Shown: piece after piece, positions 60,217 through 64,000 of the stretch
Layout: every line of letters begins with the position of its first letter
Position numbering within the stretch: position 1 is the first letter of the stretch
Assembly: GCA_029260655.1 (NCBI GenBank)
Contig: JAJDCU010000040.1
Coordinates: 1 to 64,000, forward strand
Direction: 5' to 3'
DNA from: Phycisphaeraceae bacterium
Lineage (GTDB): Bacteria; Planctomycetota; Phycisphaerae; Phycisphaerales; Phycisphaeraceae
Length of the DNA: 64,000 nt
Translations under genes and position numbers: made by a program
The notes under the pieces: model-generated
Databases searched by the model: none
Told to the model about the DNA's origin: nothing
What the model saw: the letters and a program-made list of their open reading frames with translations, nothing else

Positions 60217-61362
60217 ATGGCCAAAAAAACTGGCAAATCAAGGGGTAAGCCCAGGGGCACGGGTAAGGGTCGATCCGGGCGGCAATCTGAGGGAATGGCA
60301 GGGGGGATGACCTACGCCCAGGCGGGGGTGGACATCGACGCCGGGGACCGCACGGTGGACCTGATCAAGGGCCATCTCAAGCGGACGTACAGCCCCCGGG
60401 TCCTGGGCCGCCACGGCGCTTTCGCCGGGTGTTTTCGGCTGGACTTCAACGAGCGGATTTTCAAGCGCAACTACAAGGACCCGGTCCTGGTCGCCTGCAC
60501 CGACGGGGTGGGCACGAAAGTCGTCTTGGCGATTGAGATGGGCGTGCACGACACGATCGGCCAGGACTGCGTGGCGATGAACGTCAACGACCTGATCGTC
60601 CAGGGCGCAGAGCCGTTGTTCTTTTTAGATTACGTCGGGACGCACAAGGTCCAGCCCAGTCACGTGGAGCAGATCGTCAAGGGCGTGGCCGATGGATGCC
60701 AACTGGCCGGCTGTGCGCTGATCGGGGGCGAGACAGCCGAGATGCCCGACGTCTATAAGAAAGACGACTACGACCTGGCCGGTTTTGCGGTGGGCGTCTG
60801 CGAGCTGAGCAAGGTGGTTGACGGCCAGCGCGTGGAGAAGGGGGACGTGATCATCGGGCTCGCCTCCAGCGGGGCCCACTCCAACGGCTACACCCTGGTC
60901 CGAGCGATCATCAAGCAGGCCAAACTCGACCTCGACAAGGTTTACCCCGAGCTGGAAGACGACCGGCCGCTTGGGTTGGTGCTTCTGGAACCCACGCGGA
61001 TCTACGCCAAGCAGATCGTCAGCGTCCTGGGGTCGTACAAGGTCAAGAAGCCGATCGGCGGGATGGCGCACATCACCGGCGGGGGGCTGCCGGGCAACGT
61101 CAACCGCGCCTTGCACGGGTCGGTCAACGCCAAGATCAACCGCAAGGCCTGGCAGACGCCGCCGCTCTTTACCTTCCTCCAGAAACACGGAAACGTCGCC
61201 GACGACGAGATGCTTCGGGTCTTCAACATGGGCATCGGCTACACCCTGATCGTCCGCCCCCACTTCGCCGACGCGATCCTGGACAAGCTCCGCAAACAAG
61301 GCGAGCAGGCCTTCGTCCTGGGCAAGATCACCGCCGGGACAGGCGCCGTGGTGCTTTCCTAG
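60217..61362 (+). CDS. purM: Phosphoribosylformylglycinamidine cyclo-ligase (AIR synthetase)
   Basis: 381 residues. It closes the imidazole ring to make AIR in purine synthesis, using ATP. PurM motifs are MTYAQAGVDIDAGDRTVDLI near residue 31, VACTDGVGTKVVLA, GQDCVAMNVNDLIVQGAEPL, GGETAEMPDVY and HITGGGLPGNVNRAL. The first 30 residues are an Arg/Lys/Gly-rich extension not found in typical PurM, so the true start could be an internal ATG (residue 27 or 31). Confidence 0.94.
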   Translation: MAKKTGKSRGKPRGTGKGRSGRQSEGMAGGMTYAQAGVDIDAGDRTVDLIKGHLKRTYSPRVLGRHGAFAGCFRLDFNERIFKRNYKDPVLVACTDGVGTKVVLAIEMGVHDTIGQDCVAMNVNDLIVQGAEPLFFLDYVGTHKVQPSHVEQIVKGVADGCQLAGCALIGGETAEMPDVYKKDDYDLAGFAVGVCELSKVVDGQRVEKGDVIIGLASSGAHSNGYTLVRAIIKQAKLDLDKVYPELEDDRPLGLVLLEPTRIYAKQIVSVLGSYKVKKPIGGMAHITGGGLPGNVNRALHGSVNAKINRKAWQTPPLFTFLQKHGNVADDEMLRVFNMGIGYTLIVRPHFADAILDKLRKQGEQAFVLGKITAGTGAVVLS

Positions 61363-61677
61363 ACGGATTCACCCGTGGATGGATCGGGCGTCGTGCTGCG
61401 GCAACGCTTGTTAACTTGCTTTATATCAACAGATTATTGAGTTGTGCCCCAGAAGATGCCCTGCGGCGTGTGGTTTGTAATCCCCATCCGTCCGCGATCC
61501 ACTCAGTCGGTCTGGCTGATCTGAAGGGCTACTTCTTATGTAAGTGATTGATATAATGGGTCTTAAGCCCTCTTTGGGATTAAGCGATCAAGCCGTCGTG
61601 ATTCTGGCAAGCCCCTTGTGATAGCTCTTTGTGTCGCACCCGCTGATGGGTGGCGGCAGGATAAGGAGCAGATACAC
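61363..61677. other. Intergenic region with an extended -10 promoter
   Basis: No gene is supported. TGATATAAT at 61549-61557 is an extended -10 promoter element about 120 bases before the small coiled-coil gene; no matching -35 is seen. Confidence 0.5.
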
Positions 61678-61950
61678 ATGGACGAAAAAACCTTCCAAAC
61701 CAAGCTGTCTGAGCTGATGGGCGAGATTTCCGCCCTGCCCAAGGCCGAGCGTGAGAAGATGGAAAAGATGGCCGAGCAGACCCAACAGCGTCATAAGAAG
61801 CTCAAGAAGACCGTTGGAGACCTTCAGGAGTCGCTGGACTACCTGCGGCTGTCGATCAAGTACCTCGTCTTCGACCTGGAAGCCACCCGCCGGGAAAACC
61901 GCTACCTCCGCAAGATGCTCGAAGAGGACACCCCCGGCCGAGACGACTGA
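61678..61950 (+). CDS. Small coiled-coil protein
   Basis: 90 residues from the ATG at 61678, with AAGGAG upstream. Nearly all of it is predicted charged helix with heptad spacing (LMGEISALPKAEREKMEKMA, RHKKLKKTVGDLQESLDYLR). It ends in an acidic tail (EEDTPGRDD). No family is recognised. It has its own promoter-like sequence and a strong terminator, which suggests a single-gene unit that may be well expressed. Confidence 0.75.
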   Translation: MDEKTFQTKLSELMGEISALPKAEREKMEKMAEQTQQRHKKLKKTVGDLQESLDYLRLSIKYLVFDLEATRRENRYLRKMLEEDTPGRDD

Positions 61951-62033
61951 GGCGCCACCGGCCAACATGGCCCGCAAACGAGATGACCCGATCCCAGGAA
62001 ACTCTCTGGTTCGTTCATACCAGACCCTTGCTC

Positions 62034-62070
62034 GACGGACGTCCCCCAACCAGGGCGTCCGTCTTTTTTT
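62034..62070 (+). terminator. Rho-independent terminator
   Basis: An eight-pair stem (gacggacg / cgtccgtc) with inner C/G pairing is followed by seven T residues. It lies 85 bases past the stop of the coiled-coil gene. Confidence 0.9.
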
Positions 62071-62266
62071 GTCTCAAGCCCGGTCATCCGGCGCAGCCGC
62101 TTGGCCGAGGCCGGGCCCATCATTGATTCATTAGACACACACATTCGCCCTTCGCTGCAAGGCATAAGGCCTTCTTCGGACAAACCCCAACTACCCACAT
62201 CCCCCACGCACCGCTATCATGTGCCCTCGAATAAACCCGATCCCACGCTGAAAGCGAGATTCACGG

Positions 62267-62980
62267 ATGAGCGCTTACGACCTGCCGAACACCCCCCGCC
62301 AACCCCAGGCCCCCGGACACAACACCCCCGGATACAACGCCCCCGGATACAGCGCCGCGATGGCCGCCATGGCCCAGGCGGGCGCCTACCCCGGTGCCTT
62401 GGCCGCCGCACCGCCCATGCAGCGCTACCGCGAGATGACCATCGACGAGATGCTCCTGGAGAACCGGGTCGTCTTCCTCGTCGGCGAGATCAACCACGCC
62501 ACCGCCACCGGCGTCATCATGCGGCTGCTGCACCTGGAAAACACCAAGCCCGGCATGGATATCAGCCTCTACATCAACTCCCCCGGCGGGGCCGTCGACG
62601 ACACGCTCGCCATCTACGACACCATGAACCACATCAGCTCCGAGGTCTCGACCGTCTGCGTCGGCAAGGCCATGAGCGGCGGCGCCCTGATCCTCGCCGC
62701 CGGACATAAAGACAAACGCTACTGCCTCCCACACGCCAAGGTCATGATCCACCAGCCCTACGGCGGGGTGTACGGCCAGACCACCGATGTCGTCATCCAG
62801 GCAGAAGAAATCCTCAAGACCAAGCAGCAACTCAACGAGATCCTCGCCAAGCACACCGGCCAAGACGTCAAGCAGGTCGAGGAAGACTCCGAGCGCGACA
62901 AGTTCTTCAGCGCCCAGGAAGCCAAGGACTACGGCCTGGTCGACGACGTCGTCATCAAGGCCGAAGAACCCAAGAAATAG
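62267..62980 (+). CDS. clpP: ClpP-like ATP-dependent protease subunit with a Gly/Pro/Ala-rich N-terminal extension
   Basis: 237 residues. The ClpP fold and triad are present: nucleophile Ser in GKAMSGGALILAAG, His in VMIHQPYGG, and Asp in EEDSERDKFFSAQEAKDYGL. The GKAMSGG strand differs from the usual GQAASMGA, so this is a divergent paralogue. The first 50 residues are low-complexity (GHNTPGYNAPGYSAAMAAMA), encoded by near-repeats of cccggatacaacgcc. An internal ATG just before QRYREMTIDEMLLENR could be an alternative start. No Clp ATPase gene is adjacent. Confidence 0.88.
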   Translation: MSAYDLPNTPRQPQAPGHNTPGYNAPGYSAAMAAMAQAGAYPGALAAAPPMQRYREMTIDEMLLENRVVFLVGEINHATATGVIMRLLHLENTKPGMDISLYINSPGGAVDDTLAIYDTMNHISSEVSTVCVGKAMSGGALILAAGHKDKRYCLPHAKVMIHQPYGGVYGQTTDVVIQAEEILKTKQQLNEILAKHTGQDVKQVEEDSERDKFFSAQEAKDYGLVDDVVIKAEEPKK

Positions 62981-63355
62981 CTTCACCGCTTTGCTCCCCC
63001 CCCGACGCACCGCGACCTGTCGCGGCGGTTGTCCGCTGTCCGCCCCCCCCTCACCGTGCCGGTTTCAAATAGCTGTCGCACCTAGACCCGCATCATGTCC
63101 GGTATGGGAGGGATAGCAGGCGGATGGGTGAACGGACTTACGACGTGCTTAAGCGGGCCTTGCCGCGGGGGTTATCGGGGTTGCGGGGATTCACGGGCCG
63201 GGTCGCTGTTGGTACGGGTTAACCAAGCATATCTGTTTCTTTCTTTTATGTTTAATAAAAGTGCTACACGGACCGGGGTTGGCCGATATGATGCCAAGGC
63301 CTGTATCTGTGTATGCACCCGTACCGGGCACGCGAACATAAAGAAGGGTATAAGC
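62981..63355. other. Intergenic region with a hairpin
   Basis: No gene is supported. A perfect seven-pair hairpin (ccgcgac / gtcgcgg) at 63010-63025 follows clpP by 30 bases without a T-run. The last 120 bases are AT-richer (tttaataaaagtgctacacg) and probably hold the promoter of the next gene. Confidence 0.5.
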
Positions 63356-64000
63356 ATGATGGCTAAAATGTCACACAAGATGTGTCGTTTGGCTGTGGCC
63401 ATGACCGTGACGACGGTGCTTGTTCCGGACCTGCCCGCGAGCGCTGCGATCACCTACGACACCCGCGCCCTTACGGGTGACGCGGCCCCGGGCACCACCG
63501 GGGTGTACAGCACCTTTAAGGAACCCGTGATCGACGACGCGGGCCGGGTTGCGTTCCGGGGCCGCCTGCTCAAATGGACGGGGGGCGTGACTTGGGACAA
63601 TGAGTACGGCCTTTGGTCTGAGGGCTCGGGTTCGTTGAGCCTGGTCGCACGTGAGGGTTCAATCGCGCCGGGCACCACCGGGGTGTACAACTTCTTGCAA
63701 AGGCTTGTTCTCAACGGCGCGGGCCAGAGCGCGTTCGTTGAGCACCTGCTCGACGGGCCGGGGGGCGAGCGTTTCGTAAATGGCAACGGTATCTGGTCCG
63801 ATCGTTCGGGTTCAGTGAGCTTGCTCGTACGCGAGGGTGACGCCGCGCCGGGCATAACCGGCGGGGTGTTTGCAGACTTGAACGGCCCCCTCTTCAACGA
63901 CGCGGGACAGATGGCGTTTCTTGGTGCTTTGAGGGTGGGTACTGCGGGTGTGACGATGCCCGATAGGATGGGTCTCTGGTCGGAGGGGTCGGGTTCGCTG
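63356..64000 (+). CDS. Secreted NxxGxxAF tandem-repeat protein, partial (C-terminus off the right edge)
   Basis: 215 residues are visible, translated by hand from the ATG at 63356; AAGAAGGG stands upstream. A signal peptide (about residues 9-31, ending ASA) leads into tandem units of about 60 residues. Each unit has the theme REGDAAPGTTGVY...NDAGQ.AF...GLWSEGSGSL (clear copies around residues 40, 101 and 160). This matches the 'choice-of-anchor tandem repeat NxxGxxAF' proteins common in planctomycetes, predicted beta-propeller-like surface proteins. A PEP-CTERM or similar anchor would be expected beyond the window. Confidence 0.82.
   Translation, partial: MMAKMSHKMCRLAVAMTVTTVLVPDLPASAAITYDTRALTGDAAPGTTGVYSTFKEPVIDDAGRVAFRGRLLKWTGGVTWDNEYGLWSEGSGSLSLVAREGSIAPGTTGVYNFLQRLVLNGAGQSAFVEHLLDGPGGERFVNGNGIWSDRSGSVSLLVREGDAAPGITGGVFADLNGPLFNDAGQMAFLGALRVGTAGVTMPDRMGLWSEGSGSL

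Overview
The window is high-GC, gene-dense DNA that most likely comes from a planctomycete of the Phycisphaerae type. The evidence is two PEP-CTERM proteins with the same N-terminal motif and a VPEPAS...LRRRR tail, a prepilin of the DUF1559 kind, an NxxGxxAF-repeat secreted protein, dockerin-like repeats, TadE/G-like pseudopilins, a MoxR/DUF58/VWA cluster and a bacterial microcompartment (BMC) locus. The assignment is inferred from gene content; no rRNA gene is present.

Layout. 1-496 is the end of an FAD/NAD(P) oxidoreductase. 628-11280 is a purine-breakdown region: guanine deaminase, a Tat-exported D-amino-acid-oxidase-like flavoprotein with a permuted domain order, xanthine dehydrogenase XdhA/XdhB with XdhC, and adenine deaminase, interrupted by a poly-Asp secreted protein and an AT-richer orphan gene. 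11503-18178 is a Tad-pilus-like operon: three TadE/G-like proteins and a membrane pseudokinase with a repeat-rich C-terminal half. 18187-27777 (minus strand) holds a sodium/solute symporter and its ROK regulator, a prepilin, a phosphodiesterase/TPR protein and two PEP-CTERM proteins. 28443-35643 holds a sulfotransferase, a lipoprotein, a GH94-like phosphorylase, tRNA-Val(GAC), a single-domain AICAR transformylase and a TetR regulator. 35681-42523 holds a DUF2339 membrane protein, a B12-binding radical SAM protein, a yeast-type cytosine deaminase and an alpha/beta hydrolase.

The most notable system is the BMC operon at 42710-48215. It has one RpiB-like/DeoC fusion enzyme, one acylating aldehyde dehydrogenase and six shell proteins (one BMC-H, two different BMC-T, three BMC-P), behind a good sigma70-like promoter. 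It matches the 'sugar phosphate utilizing' class of BMCs. The fusion enzyme carries an amphipathic encapsulation-peptide-like helix in its middle rather than at an end, and its isomerase domain has Asp where RpiB has its catalytic Cys. No phosphotransacylase or alcohol dehydrogenase is encoded nearby, so cofactor recycling is unexplained.

48228-59453 carries kdsA and then a MoxR-type cluster (Gln-rich DUF4175-like protein, two-VWA protein, MoxR ATPase, DUF58, BatA-like VWA). The end holds a Fur regulator, purM, a small coiled-coil protein, a ClpP-like protease and a truncated NxxGxxAF-repeat protein.

A second theme is dispersed long-hairpin repeats. At least five sequence families occur (40770, 41401, 51302, 55783, 56830), plus a copy at 17157 read in frame inside a TadE-like gene. 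The one at 56830-57240 carries a foreign-looking small gene between its arms.
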